In this document: one piece after another, positions 17,648 to 26,940 of the stretch
Layout: each line of letters begins with the position of its first letter
Numbering within the stretch: the first letter of the stretch is position 1
Source: Verrucomicrobiaceae bacterium
Lineage (GTDB): Bacteria > Verrucomicrobiota > Verrucomicrobiia > Verrucomicrobiales > Verrucomicrobiaceae
Length of the DNA stretch: 64,000 bases
Direction: 5' to 3'
Assembly: GCA_016795485.1 (NCBI GenBank)
Contig: JAEUHM010000041.1
Coordinates: 248,001 to 312,000 of the forward strand
The notes under the pieces: model-generated
The model's database searches: none
What the model was told of the DNA's origin: nothing
Seen by the model: the letters and a program-made list of their open reading frames with translations, nothing else
Position numbers and translations under genes: made by a program

Positions 17648-20600
17648 ATGAGTCTAATTAAGCTCGCCCACACCTTTGCATTAGCATCCTGCCTTTACGT
17701 TGCCTTCCCAAGCACCACCGGCGCACTGACAGTCACTGTTCCTGGCTCTGCCAACCCCTGGCTCGCAGGTGCAGCGAATGGAACAACGGCAAGCAGCGGG
17801 GACGAAGCTCCTGCACAGTCGCCCGTGCTGGTGCAACTGGTGGAAGTGGATGCTGGGGACCTGCTGCGGTTCTACGTCTCCGGGATGGCTGGTTATGCGC
17901 CCGGTTCAGAGACGACCTCGGATGGTGTTGGCGGATCGTCCTTTTGGGAAATGACTCACTCGATGGAGAACGGCATCGGCGGCATCAACAATGCACCGGC
18001 GAATGCATTGATCGGCGTCTTCTTGGATGACTCCACGCCTGCGGCAGGTTCAGAACCCACCTCACTGGACTTTTCAGTATCATCGGGCATTCGCGATGCA
18101 GGCAGCCAAAGTCCGGGGTTGAAGCAGCCCTTCTTCATCGGCAACGGCGTTGGTGCTGGCAGCGTGCGTCAGACTTTTGCGGTTCCAACTGGAGCCACGC
18201 GATTGTATCTCGGCACGCTTGATGGCAGCGGTTGGTTCAACAACCCGGGCCAGTTCACGGTGAACATCACCATCAATGGCGAGGGCGGCACGAACACGGT
18301 GTCTTGGGGAACACCCACGTTGATCAGCCAGCCGTCCGACGTGATTACTGGCGGTTCGTTGGTACTGGCGAAGACGCTGCTTAATGCGGGGGTGCTGGCG
18401 GGCAACAACCAAGATGTGACCGTCAATGGAGTTCCATTCACGGAGGCGCGCGACATCAGCTATGGCGGTGTGGGCAATGCCTTGTTCGAACTCAGCAGCG
18501 GCTATCCCTGGGACGGTGACTTCGGCTCAGCCAGCACGCCGTTCTCGAACCTCGACAGCAGCTACCAGACACTGCTGAAAACTGGCATTCTGCGTCTCGG
18601 TGCGAATGCCTCGCTGCGCTCGTTTCAACTCACGCTGAATGGTCTCACCATTGGCGACACGTACGATGTGCAGTTCTGGGTAAACGGCTCCTATACCGGA
18701 GCTTCGACCGCAAACCATAACACGGTCATCACCACATCTTCCGGCAGCGTGACGCTCGATCCCAATACCACAGGGACCGACGGCGGCATTGGCCAATGGG
18801 TTACTGCGTCCTTCGTTGCGAACGAGCCAGGCATTACCTTTGAGTTCACCTCCGACAATGCCAGCGGCTTCGGCACGTTGAATGCCTTCCAGGTTCGCAG
18901 CAGCTCAGCCACCCCAGAGATCACCGACACCGAACTGCCCGCACCGGGCAACAGCTTCACCGTCACTGGCGGCACAGCGCCATACACTTTTGAAGTTATC
19001 AGTGGCAGTATGCCTCAGGGACTTCTTTTGAGCAGTGATGGAATGATTTCGGGCTCTCCGACGGCGAGCAGTTCAGGAGCAGTCATGATCCGTGTTACAG
19101 ACAGCGCTAGTGCAGTTGGCGGCAAGATCTTCAACTACACTTTCGATATTGGCAGACCTGAAATCGCATTGAGACGCGTGGTCATTCAGGATGTGGGTGG
19201 AACGAATCGCATGGGCATCTTTGAAGTCACTGCGAATGATGATGTAGCGCTGGCCCCTTACGAATCAGATACGCTGATCACCAACGCCAGCCATGCGTTT
19301 GAATACCGATTCAAGTCTGGTGCAGGGACCTTCTTCACATGGGAAACCGCCCTCTATTTCCCGTTCAACTATCCACCGGCGATTCCGTTCGACACCGTGG
19401 AAGATCTTCGCGTCGAGTTTCGCAGCATCGATGCAGCGGGAAACCGTTCACGCACGCTGGCCTATGACATCAAAAAGGGAGCACTGCCAACTGCTGACCA
19501 GAGCTTCGGCGTCAGCGTGGCTGCCGCCACCACTACATTGATTCCCAATGCAGGCGCTTCGATCATCAAGATGTTTGTTGAAGAGTCGGGCTCCGGCTCT
19601 TCCAGTGTGAAGGTCACGACGGTGGATCGGGACACCGGCAAAATCTCAGCTGTTTACAACAGCAACCGCAGCAACCCCGCCAACAGTCCCAAGAACAGCA
19701 TCACGCTCGGAACGGCCGTCATCGATGCCGCAGCAGGCCGCCTGATGCCGCCAACAACTGGAAAAAACGATGGCATCATGGACTTCGTTGTGGCCACGGC
19801 AAGCGGATTGAAGATCGTCGTTAACAAATCAGGTGCCGCACCATCCCTTGCCGAACACAGCGTCTCACTGCCAGTCGATGGCGCAGTGAAAAAGGTAGCC
19901 GTTGGAGATGTGAACGGTGATGGTGCAGATGACATTGTCGCGATCGTGTTAAAGACGACAGGTCCTCAACTCGGCCACTTCCTAGCGGTTTATCTCAGTC
20001 AGGCCACCGCCAACTCCACAAATGGAGCCTTCACCACATCCGGCTTCTCCTCACCGACTTATGACATGATCCCTTTGGTGCTCGATGCGCGCGCCCTGAC
20101 GGCAGGCGACCTCAATGGCGATGGGGCGGCTGATGTTGTTTTTGCCTACAGGGATGTTGTGTCGTCCACGGAGAAGGTGCTCGTTTACAAAGGGACTCCG
20201 GGCGGCGCTCTGGTCTCGCCCGCTGCTCCCTTGTTCGTTACCAATCCGGATAACGACGAAGAAATCGTGGATCTCAAGATCGCCGATTACTCAGGCCATG
20301 TAGCAGGCCAGAAGGACATTATCGTAGGCATCATTGGTGACCCCGACACCCTTTACCCGTCGGTCACTCATGTGGTCAAACACCGTGTGCTAGTTGGGCA
20401 GATTGGCGGAGCGTTCAAGATGGCCCCGACACGTCGTCTGGCGACGATTTCGCAGACGCTAACCGACAAGAATGTCTTCAACATCGCGGTCGGTCACCTG
20501 AGTGACAGGGTGATGCCGGACATTGTCAGTTGTCAGTTTGATGGCGTTAGTCCAGCTGGAGCTATTGACAGTGGTTTTCTGCCTCCGGCAAACGCCACTG

Positions 20601-23600
20601 GTGAACTCAACTGGATGCTCGGCAACGACAATGGAGTGCAAACCTTTGGCACGATCTCTGGCAAGCCACGTCGAATCGAACTCGCAGACCTGACCGGCAA
20701 TGCGCTGCCCGACGTGATCCTGGCCAACTCAGACAATGGAAACATTGAACTGCTGGCCAATCAGAAGCCGCTTCTCGTGGCACTTCCGCCCAAAGTTCTC
20801 GCCGCTCCCGCACTGACGGTTCCAGTGCTGACGGCTCTCACGCCGGGTGGAGCCTCACCCTTTGCCACACGCGGCATTGCAGGCCGGCCATGGACGTTCA
20901 GCTACGCGATTGGCAAGCCACCTGCGGACATAATAGCAAGAGTGGAGTATCAGTTGAACTATGGGCCATGGACAACACTTCCCGGCGGCACTCTTGGACG
21001 GTCAGGCACCAACTTCACTGCCACGGTGCCATCAGTCCCTGTCGGGCTCCTCCGTTTCCGCTGCTGGGCCACCTCTGCCAGTCAAAGTGCTGCGGGCGTG
21101 TATGATTCGTATTCCCTGCCCTCACAAGCTGTCCGCAGCATCGGGGCACCCCATCTCGCCGCTTCGATAGAGAGTTTTCCGGACAGCGATCCACAGTTCA
21201 ACAAGTTCACGCATGATGACGAGTTCATCACCTTCTACATCAACTACCGCAATGATGGGGTGACTGATGCTCAGAACGTGGTCGTGGCAGCGGCCATTCC
21301 CCTGCAAACCGTCTTCACTGATCGGCCCAGCGGCACCAGTCACAGCCCTGGTTTTCTTTTGGACAATACCGACCCAGCCAAGGCCACCGTTGTCTCCTGG
21401 AACATCGGCACCCTAGCTCCCGGGACTAACACCAACCGCTTCTTCTCGGTGAAGGTCAAACCCACGGCCATGGCCGCACTCAAAGGCAAGCCAATCGTCA
21501 TCAATCAGGTCGCGGACGCCACAAAAAGCAATCCTCCCACGACGGCTGACCTCTTTAAGAAACACCTGTCCTCAACCAAGTCCTTCGGAGTCTACAGCAG
21601 CGCGCCCGGAGCCAGCTTCAAACCCATACTTGCGAGCGCGGGCAACGCCCAAGTGTATGTGCTCCCACCACTTACCGTGAAGCAAACACTGAGTGGAGAT
21701 CGGGTGGGCCCTGGACAATTGGTGACAGTATCCATGGAGGTGAAAAACTATGGCCCCACGACCATCAACAACATCACGGTCTCAGACACGCTGGAGGACT
21801 TCTTCTCGCTTGAGGGAGTGCGACCGCGCGCTCCGGCAAATGCACCAAGTGGAAACTTCATTGGCACGCTAGACCCTAACCCAGACGCTAGCACCAACCC
21901 GAAGTATGAAATAGGTGCATCAGGGCGCGTCTTGACTTGGAACATTGGCTCGCTGGCACCAGGAGATGCCTGCACCATGGAGTATCAGTTGCGCCTCCGC
22001 TACGATGTGGACTCGGAGTCCATTCGGAACGGTGTACTAGCCGAGAACGATGTGGAGTTCTCCAGTTTCAATGCCGTGGGGGTTACTTCCACCAACAAGC
22101 CGATCACTGCTCAAACCAAGCTCTACCCGAAGTTGCTCGCTGGCGTGGACGCCGTGGCGAGTTCCGCGCGGCCACAACTAAGCTTCCAGATGGACTGCGT
22201 GCCGCTTTCTGGCACCGACCCCAACACAGCCTCCGAGCCCAGCTACAGACAAACTATCCGCGTGGGCAACGAAGACATGGCCGTGCTTGCCGAGGGCGGC
22301 ATCTTTCGCACCAAGCTCAACTACCGTAACACCAGCCCCACCCCCGCCAGACACTGTTCCATCAGCTATGAAGTGCCAGATAACGCGGAGATGCTTGGCT
22401 TCTTCCGCCGCAACAGCATCGCTGACTCACTAGCGTCAAACTACACCTTCTTCGGCCCATCTGGCATCATCCCTGTAGCCAATCTCGGCACCGAGATGAA
22501 GAAGGTCCGCCGGATGATCATCCGCCTCGGCGATGTAGCTGGGAACTCAAGCGGCAGCGTGGATTTCATCCTCGCCGCTTACTCACCTCCCATCCCAAAG
22601 GCTACCAACGAGAAGCCCACACCCGCCAAGAGCTTCATCGCTAGCAAGACGATGTTTATCGAGTCAGACAGCCTAAAGAACCCCGCACAAGGCACACCAT
22701 GGCAGGTGCCCGTTTACATCATGCGTCCCGTCTCGTTCGAGATCGAGACCCGACCTGACAAACCCAACCTCATCGCCAACGGAGCCGATCAGGACGTGAC
22801 ATTTACCATCACCTTCCGCAACACCGGCTCAAACACCGCGCAAGGCACCAAAATGCGCGCCACCGTCCCTGTGGGCACCACACTCGTCAGCAGTGACTTC
22901 GACGGCAGCCCAGGTACCGTCTTGAGCAATGGCCAAGTCGAGTTCGACATCGGCACCATGACAGGAGCTGCTCTAGCCTCAGCGGCTCCCGAAGAAACAG
23001 CGCAGATGGTCGTGCGCATCCCCGCAGTCCGCCCAGCCAACTTCCCCAAAGATGGCCGTCTCCGTCAGCGCGTGGAGATCATCGGACGGGACTCCGTGAC
23101 GAACAAGAGCTCGATCGGCACCTACCGCCTCTTCTCCGCGATCGCAGCAGACAAGACCACTGTTCAAACCGCTGCGAGTGAGGGCCTAGTCAACGTCACC
23201 GTGCCTCTGCTGAATCTCAGTTACGCCCGTCTCGTCACCAGTAAGCATTTGCCCACCATCGTGCGGCCCGGTCAAGTTTATCCCATCAAGCTAACGGCCG
23301 GAAACACTGGCAGCGCGGCTCTGACAAACGTCACAGTGGCCATGCAGATACCCTTCGGCACAGACTTGGTCACAGCCGGGACTACCCCGTGGTCCAAGAA
23401 GGAAGCCAACAATATCTACCGCTGGAACCTGGGCAATCTGAATGCCCACAGCGCTCAAATCGTGGTCATCATGCTCCGAGTGCGCAACGTGCCAGCGCAT
23501 GAAGGCAAGTTCATCAGTGAAAACTCTGCTGTAGCCGAAGGCACGTTTAACGGAGTGAAGCAAACCAATGCCCCCGGCCGTGCCGTACAGCTTGTGCTTT

Positions 23601-24385
23601 CCACCAATCCCTTTGCCTCAGCGTGGCAGTGGTGGGGAGCCTCCCAATCCGCGATAGGAAGCACCGTCTCAGGCTCAGTCGTCATTCTTGACACCGCTGT
23701 GAGCAATCTATCCTCCGAGACCACTCTTCACTGCGTCAATGGTGCAGATTGCATCGTGCTGCCCAACGGAGCGCTCATCATGCAACTCGGGGGTGGCAAC
23801 ATCGTCGCTGCCGGAGGCGGAAACATCGTGGCGGCTGGCGGCGGCAATATCGTGGCCGCAGGTGGAGGTAATATCGTGGCCGCGGGAGCCGGAAACGCCA
23901 TCAACGTGGCGACCGTCGGCGCGCTCAGCACCGCCAATCTACAATCCGTGGCAGCGGGCATCGTATCAGGTGGCGCGGGCAACATCATAGCCGCAGGCGC
24001 GGGCAACCTATTGGCCAACGATGGCGGTGGACTCCTCGCCAACGACGGCGGCAGCTTCACTCCCGGCTCTCTCGCTCAGGCTGGGGTCGTGGCAGGAGGT
24101 GCGGGCAACTTTACCGTCACTGGCAGTGGCATCGTTGCGGCTGGAGCAGGCAACTTCACCGGCAACTCCCTCAAAAGCAGCCGCAATGGCGCCGTGATGG
24201 TGCCCACAAGCGCCGGATTCATCCGAGTTAGCAGTCTCTTAGCTAATGACGGCGGTGGCCTGTTAGGAAACGATGGCGGCGGACTCATCGCCAATGATGG
24301 CGCTGGCCTGTTAGGAAACGATGGCGGCGGACTTGTGATCCGTGTCAATGGTGCTGAAATCGTAGCCGGAGGCGCGGGGAACTGA
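17648..24385 (+). CDS. Giant secreted protein: lectin-like, VCBS/FG-GAP, DUF11 and octapeptide repeats
   Basis: 2245 residues with a signal peptide ending near ...STTGALT. Order by nucleotide: a PA-IL/PPC-like beta-sandwich (17726-18290), a second carbohydrate-binding-like jelly roll (18300-18910), a He_PIG domain (18910-19150), a VCBS/FG-GAP propeller (about 19600-20780) with calcium-loop motifs such as GDVNGDGADD and GDLNGDGAADV, then four DUF11-type domains (about 21150-21480, 21650-21990, 22700-23010, 23200-23500). The C-terminal 200 residues are Gly/Asn repeats. It is surely extracellular, and I infer a surface adhesin or matrix protein. No LPxTG, PEP-CTERM or T9SS tail is visible; the chain ends ...EIVAGGAGN. 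It lies inside a nucleoside/ribose gene set, which suggests later insertion. Confidence 0.9.
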   Translation: MSLIKLAHTFALASCLYVAFPSTTGALTVTVPGSANPWLAGAANGTTASSGDEAPAQSPVLVQLVEVDAGDLLRFYVSGMAGYAPGSETTSDGVGGSSFWEMTHSMENGIGGINNAPANALIGVFLDDSTPAAGSEPTSLDFSVSSGIRDAGSQSPGLKQPFFIGNGVGAGSVRQTFAVPTGATRLYLGTLDGSGWFNNPGQFTVNITINGEGGTNTVSWGTPTLISQPSDVITGGSLVLAKTLLNAGVLAGNNQDVTVNGVPFTEARDISYGGVGNALFELSSGYPWDGDFGSASTPFSNLDSSYQTLLKTGILRLGANASLRSFQLTLNGLTIGDTYDVQFWVNGSYTGASTANHNTVITTSSGSVTLDPNTTGTDGGIGQWVTASFVANEPGITFEFTSDNASGFGTLNAFQVRSSSATPEITDTELPAPGNSFTVTGGTAPYTFEVISGSMPQGLLLSSDGMISGSPTASSSGAVMIRVTDSASAVGGKIFNYTFDIGRPEIALRRVVIQDVGGTNRMGIFEVTANDDVALAPYESDTLITNASHAFEYRFKSGAGTFFTWETALYFPFNYPPAIPFDTVEDLRVEFRSIDAAGNRSRTLAYDIKKGALPTADQSFGVSVAAATTTLIPNAGASIIKMFVEESGSGSSSVKVTTVDRDTGKISAVYNSNRSNPANSPKNSITLGTAVIDAAAGRLMPPTTGKNDGIMDFVVATASGLKIVVNKSGAAPSLAEHSVSLPVDGAVKKVAVGDVNGDGADDIVAIVLKTTGPQLGHFLAVYLSQATANSTNGAFTTSGFSSPTYDMIPLVLDARALTAGDLNGDGAADVVFAYRDVVSSTEKVLVYKGTPGGALVSPAAPLFVTNPDNDEEIVDLKIADYSGHVAGQKDIIVGIIGDPDTLYPSVTHVVKHRVLVGQIGGAFKMAPTRRLATISQTLTDKNVFNIAVGHLSDRVMPDIVSCQFDGVSPAGAIDSGFLPPANATGELNWMLGNDNGVQTFGTISGKPRRIELADLTGNALPDVILANSDNGNIELLANQKPLLVALPPKVLAAPALTVPVLTALTPGGASPFATRGIAGRPWTFSYAIGKPPADIIARVEYQLNYGPWTTLPGGTLGRSGTNFTATVPSVPVGLLRFRCWATSASQSAAGVYDSYSLPSQAVRSIGAPHLAASIESFPDSDPQFNKFTHDDEFITFYINYRNDGVTDAQNVVVAAAIPLQTVFTDRPSGTSHSPGFLLDNTDPAKATVVSWNIGTLAPGTNTNRFFSVKVKPTAMAALKGKPIVINQVADATKSNPPTTADLFKKHLSSTKSFGVYSSAPGASFKPILASAGNAQVYVLPPLTVKQTLSGDRVGPGQLVTVSMEVKNYGPTTINNITVSDTLEDFFSLEGVRPRAPANAPSGNFIGTLDPNPDASTNPKYEIGASGRVLTWNIGSLAPGDACTMEYQLRLRYDVDSESIRNGVLAENDVEFSSFNAVGVTSTNKPITAQTKLYPKLLAGVDAVASSARPQLSFQMDCVPLSGTDPNTASEPSYRQTIRVGNEDMAVLAEGGIFRTKLNYRNTSPTPARHCSISYEVPDNAEMLGFFRRNSIADSLASNYTFFGPSGIIPVANLGTEMKKVRRMIIRLGDVAGNSSGSVDFILAAYSPPIPKATNEKPTPAKSFIASKTMFIESDSLKNPAQGTPWQVPVYIMRPVSFEIETRPDKPNLIANGADQDVTFTITFRNTGSNTAQGTKMRATVPVGTTLVSSDFDGSPGTVLSNGQVEFDIGTMTGAALASAAPEETAQMVVRIPAVRPANFPKDGRLRQRVEIIGRDSVTNKSSIGTYRLFSAIAADKTTVQTAASEGLVNVTVPLLNLSYARLVTSKHLPTIVRPGQVYPIKLTAGNTGSAALTNVTVAMQIPFGTDLVTAGTTPWSKKEANNIYRWNLGNLNAHSAQIVVIMLRVRNVPAHEGKFISENSAVAEGTFNGVKQTNAPGRAVQLVLSTNPFASAWQWWGASQSAIGSTVSGSVVILDTAVSNLSSETTLHCVNGADCIVLPNGALIMQLGGGNIVAAGGGNIVAAGGGNIVAAGGGNIVAAGAGNAINVATVGALSTANLQSVAAGIVSGGAGNIIAAGAGNLLANDGGGLLANDGGSFTPGSLAQAGVVAGGAGNFTVTGSGIVAAGAGNFTGNSLKSSRNGAVMVPTSAGFIRVSSLLANDGGGLLGNDGGGLIANDGAGLLGNDGGGLVIRVNGAEIVAGGAGN
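23789..24331 (+). repeat. In-frame 24-bp octapeptide repeats (GGGNIVAA and LLxNDGGG)
   Basis: Four GGGNIVAA units run consecutively at 23789-23884 with identical residues but different wobble bases. Two LLANDGGG-type units lie at 24008-24055 and four at 24236-24331. The units at 24260-24283 and 24308-24331 are identical in nucleotide sequence. Single GAGN-containing relatives fill the spaces between the blocks. Confidence 0.9.
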
Positions 24386-24429
24386 TCTTCATCACCGCTC
24401 GCGGCCACGTTGATAGGCAGACAGCCGTT

Positions 24430-25413
24430 TCAGCGCCTCGGCGGTTGGATGGTGAGATGGACGATGGCCTCCAGCGCACGGCTTTGCTGGACAGAGTTCA
24501 TCGTGAGGAAACGATCACGCCGGCTGGTTTGGCCTTTGCCTTGCGGCAAGAAACGTGTGAAGCCATCATCAAGCACTTTCACGCGTCCAGGCTGCGACAG
24601 GCCGAAGAACTCGCGCTCGGAATACACGGCCCACAGCACGCTGCTCTCGTCCCAGCAGGGGCGGTCGTGCTCGGGGCCGCTGTGGAGCAGATAGGCTTCT
24701 TTGACGATGTGATGCGGGAGGTAGTCGAGATCGCGCTGGATGACGATGCGCGGAAACGGCAGCGCCTCGCCAATCTCATAGCCGCTCCACACGATGGGCA
24801 CCTCTTCGGGCCACTGGTCGGCCACGGTCTGCATGTAGCCGATGCCGTTGATGACGTTTGCTTCGAGGTGGTAGTTTGTGCGGTTACAGAACGCGAACGC
24901 ACCCGCCATAATCGACAGCGCTTTGACCTTCTTCTTCACCAAATCGACTCCGCCGGGCGATTTGAGGAGATTGGCCATGTTCGACGCGATGCCCACGCTG
25001 ATGATCGTGATACTGTGATCAGGTTGTGCGGCTAAAAGCTCGCGGATGAGTTCCACGGCATCTTTGGCGTCCTCGTTGCGCTTCAAATCATGCGGGTAGT
25101 CGGGAGAATCGGCCAGCTTGAGGTATTTGCTCTCGCGCTGCTGAGCCTCCTTATCCCGCGTGACCCCCACCGGAAGGTCCGGGCGACCGTGAAAGGTGTT
25201 CTGCGCATCGACAAAGCTCGCGGTGAGTTGGTTGTTTTTTGAAACCGTCACGCCGAGCAACTCGCAAGCCTCACGATCCGCCAGCGTGTGGCACATGGCT
25301 AGCGCCAGCACGTCATCGACATCGCCAGTGATGTCGGTGTCGAAAATGATCTTTGGTTTCTCAGCAATAAGCGGAGAAGTGAGAGAAAAGAGAAAGAGGA
25401 TGAGGCGTTTCAT
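24430..25413 (-). CDS. Secreted nucleoside hydrolase-like protein, copy 2
   Basis: 327 residues with a signal peptide (MKRLILFLFSLTSPLIA). The Asp cluster is IIFDTDITGDVDDVLAL (Asp25, Asp27, Asp31, Asp33, Asp34), and VWSGYEIGEALPFPR and HDRPCWDESSVLWAV match the corresponding parts of the 16557-17528 protein, so the two are paralogues. It would hydrolyse nucleosides in the periplasm. It follows the RbsC-like permease gene by 3 bases on the same strand, which places it in the ribose/nucleoside operon. Base specificity cannot be told. Confidence 0.88.
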   Translation of the reverse strand: MKRLILFLFSLTSPLIAEKPKIIFDTDITGDVDDVLALAMCHTLADREACELLGVTVSKNNQLTASFVDAQNTFHGRPDLPVGVTRDKEAQQRESKYLKLADSPDYPHDLKRNEDAKDAVELIRELLAAQPDHSITIISVGIASNMANLLKSPGGVDLVKKKVKALSIMAGAFAFCNRTNYHLEANVINGIGYMQTVADQWPEEVPIVWSGYEIGEALPFPRIVIQRDLDYLPHHIVKEAYLLHSGPEHDRPCWDESSVLWAVYSEREFFGLSQPGRVKVLDDGFTRFLPQGKGQTSRRDRFLTMNSVQQSRALEAIVHLTIQPPRR

Positions 25414-25416
25414 GAC

Positions 25417-26340
25417 TTACTTGCGTCTCCAGGTGTCGGCGAGCACGGCTATGACGATGACAGTTCCCGTAACAACGCGTTTCACAGGCTCACTAGCACC
25501 GATTTGCACAAGTCCGGCTTCCAAGGTTGCGATGATCAGCACGCCCATGAAGCTCTTCACCACCGAGCCACGTCCACCCATCAAACTTGTGCCTCCAACA
25601 ACAACTGCAGCGATCGCGCTCAACTCAAAGCCAACACCCGCATTTGGATCTGCAGAGCCAAGCCGAGAACAATTGAAGACAGCCGCAAGTCCAGTCAACG
25701 CACCGAGCAGTGCATGCGCGAGAATGCGTGGACGATCCACTGGCACGCCGGAGATGAGTGCAGCTTCATGATTGGCACCAACAGCAATCCAGTGACGACC
25801 AATAGCGGTGTGAGAGAGCAACACCTGACCCGCCACTACGAATAATACGCTAATCACAAATGCAGACGAGATCACAAGTCCGCCAATCGGCGCACCGAGC
25901 GACTCAATGTCCGCACCAATGTACTTGGTCTGTGAGTCCGTTGTGAGAAAAGCCAGGCCACGCGATATCTCCAACATTCCAAGCGAGACGATGAACGAAG
26001 GAAGCCCCAGTTTCACACTCACCGCGCCTGTAGTCGAACCAATCAGCCCACCAACAAAAACGCTACCGACTAAAGCAAGCATCAGCCCCCAATGCCAGTC
26101 TGCCATCATCACACCGACGGCCGCACCACACAGCCCAAGCAGTGATCCAACAGAAAGATCAATCCCGCCAGTGACCATGACTAGCGTCATGCCTGTGGCC
26201 ACGAGTGCCAAAGCCGGAATGCGGTTCGCCACACTGCCAAGCGTTGCCGCGCTAAAGAAGCTTTCTCGCAACACACCAAAGAAAAGGATCATCGCGGTGA
26301 GGACGGCGATGAGAACAAAGAAGTCAGTCCAGCGGCGCAT
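25417..26340 (-). CDS. RbsC-like sugar/nucleoside ABC permease
   Basis: 307 residues from ATG 26340 (a start at 26358 is possible). Eight to ten hydrophobic segments and the family signature near VATGMTLVMVTGGIDLSVGSLLGL, then GLPSFIVSLGMLEISRGLAFL, AVGANHEAALISGVPV and a C-terminal GTSLMGGRGSVVKSFMGVLII, place it in the branched-chain/ribose permease group (BPD_transp_2). It should form the inner-membrane channel of a ribose or nucleoside importer. The start overlaps the grpB end by 17 bases. No cognate RbsA-type ATPase gene is in the window; the binding protein lies beyond two unrelated genes. Confidence 0.9.
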   Translation of the reverse strand: MRRWTDFFVLIAVLTAMILFFGVLRESFFSAATLGSVANRIPALALVATGMTLVMVTGGIDLSVGSLLGLCGAAVGVMMADWHWGLMLALVGSVFVGGLIGSTTGAVSVKLGLPSFIVSLGMLEISRGLAFLTTDSQTKYIGADIESLGAPIGGLVISSAFVISVLFVVAGQVLLSHTAIGRHWIAVGANHEAALISGVPVDRPRILAHALLGALTGLAAVFNCSRLGSADPNAGVGFELSAIAAVVVGGTSLMGGRGSVVKSFMGVLIIATLEAGLVQIGASEPVKRVVTGTVIVIAVLADTWRRK

Positions 26341-26881
26341 GGGAAGAGGTGTGTACATGCCACCACGAAAGGGCAGCGGCTTCTATTTCAGCAATCCACG
26401 CACTCTTGCAATCGCCATAAGCGTGAGAGTCGTCTGGGTGCAACGTGTGGCAGCGGCACTTCTCTTGATCGTATGCCAAGGCAATCTCACAGTGCTGCTG
26501 GAGATAGTCGCGGAAGGCAAGATGGCGGGTGATGTGTGGCGAGCCTTCGACAAAACAGTGAAGCTGCACCAATCGTCGACCAGTCACCGCATCCGTCTTC
26601 GTGCAGTAGCGGCGGCCTTCGATCCCCAGTTCACCCCACCATTCGTAGCCCAGTGCTTCGAGCGCATGGCGATGCTCATCAAGTTCAGTCAGGGAAGTGA
26701 CAATCGGCATCAAATCAATGATGGGCTTGGCAACGATGCCTGGGATTGATGTTGACCCAATGTGATGAACAACAGTAAGTGATGGTCCAACAGCGCTACG
26801 GAGCCCTTCGGCTTCAAGCGCCGCGAAACGGGCCCAAGACGGATCATGGGGCATCAGTTCGACTTGAATTGGAGGCGGCAT
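26324..26881 (-). CDS. GrpB/UPF0157 nucleotidyltransferase-fold protein
   Basis: 185 residues from ATG 26881. It shows the GrpB pattern VELMPHDPSWARF at the start, HHIGSTSIPGIVAKPIIDLMPIV (the G-S-T-[SA]-[IV]-P-G-[LI]-x-[AG]-K-P-x-[IL]-D box) and a Trp-rich C-terminal helix. The fold is that of a nucleotidyltransferase; the cellular job is not established. An alternative ATG at 26893 lies inside the palindrome at 26888-26918, so 26881 is preferred. The gene overlaps the permease start and sits between the ATPase gene and rbsC, splitting the transporter locus. Confidence 0.9.
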   Translation of the reverse strand: MPPPIQVELMPHDPSWARFAALEAEGLRSAVGPSLTVVHHIGSTSIPGIVAKPIIDLMPIVTSLTELDEHRHALEALGYEWWGELGIEGRRYCTKTDAVTGRRLVQLHCFVEGSPHITRHLAFRDYLQQHCEIALAYDQEKCRCHTLHPDDSHAYGDCKSAWIAEIEAAALSWWHVHTSSHAPLD

Positions 26882-26887
26882 AGAAAT

Positions 26888-26918
26888 GAGCATTTTAAAC
26901 TGGCAGTTTAAAATGCTC
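26888..26918. repeat. Palindrome, copy A (between ATPase gene and grpB)
   Basis: Arms GAGCATTTTAAACT (26888-26901) and AGTTTAAAATGCTC (26905-26918) are perfectly complementary across a 3-base centre. It lies 22 bases past the ATPase stop and 6 bases before the grpB ATG. It is AT-rich with no T tract beyond, so it does not look like a terminator. Confidence 0.92.
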
Positions 26919-26940
26919 AAAATAGGCGAGTGGTTTTTGA

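Noticed and set aside
23789-24385. The regular 24-base repeats as a CRISPR-like array or minisatellite
   Set aside because: They have no spacers, are in frame and differ mainly at silent positions, so they are protein repeats.
25907-26749. A 280-codon plus-strand frame across rbsC and grpB
   Set aside because: Both minus-strand genes have clear family motifs, and this frame crosses their junction without any.
26888-26918. Palindrome A as the terminator of the ATPase gene
   Set aside because: The stem is AT-rich, lacks a following T run, and an equivalent copy stands in front of the gene, which a terminator does not explain.
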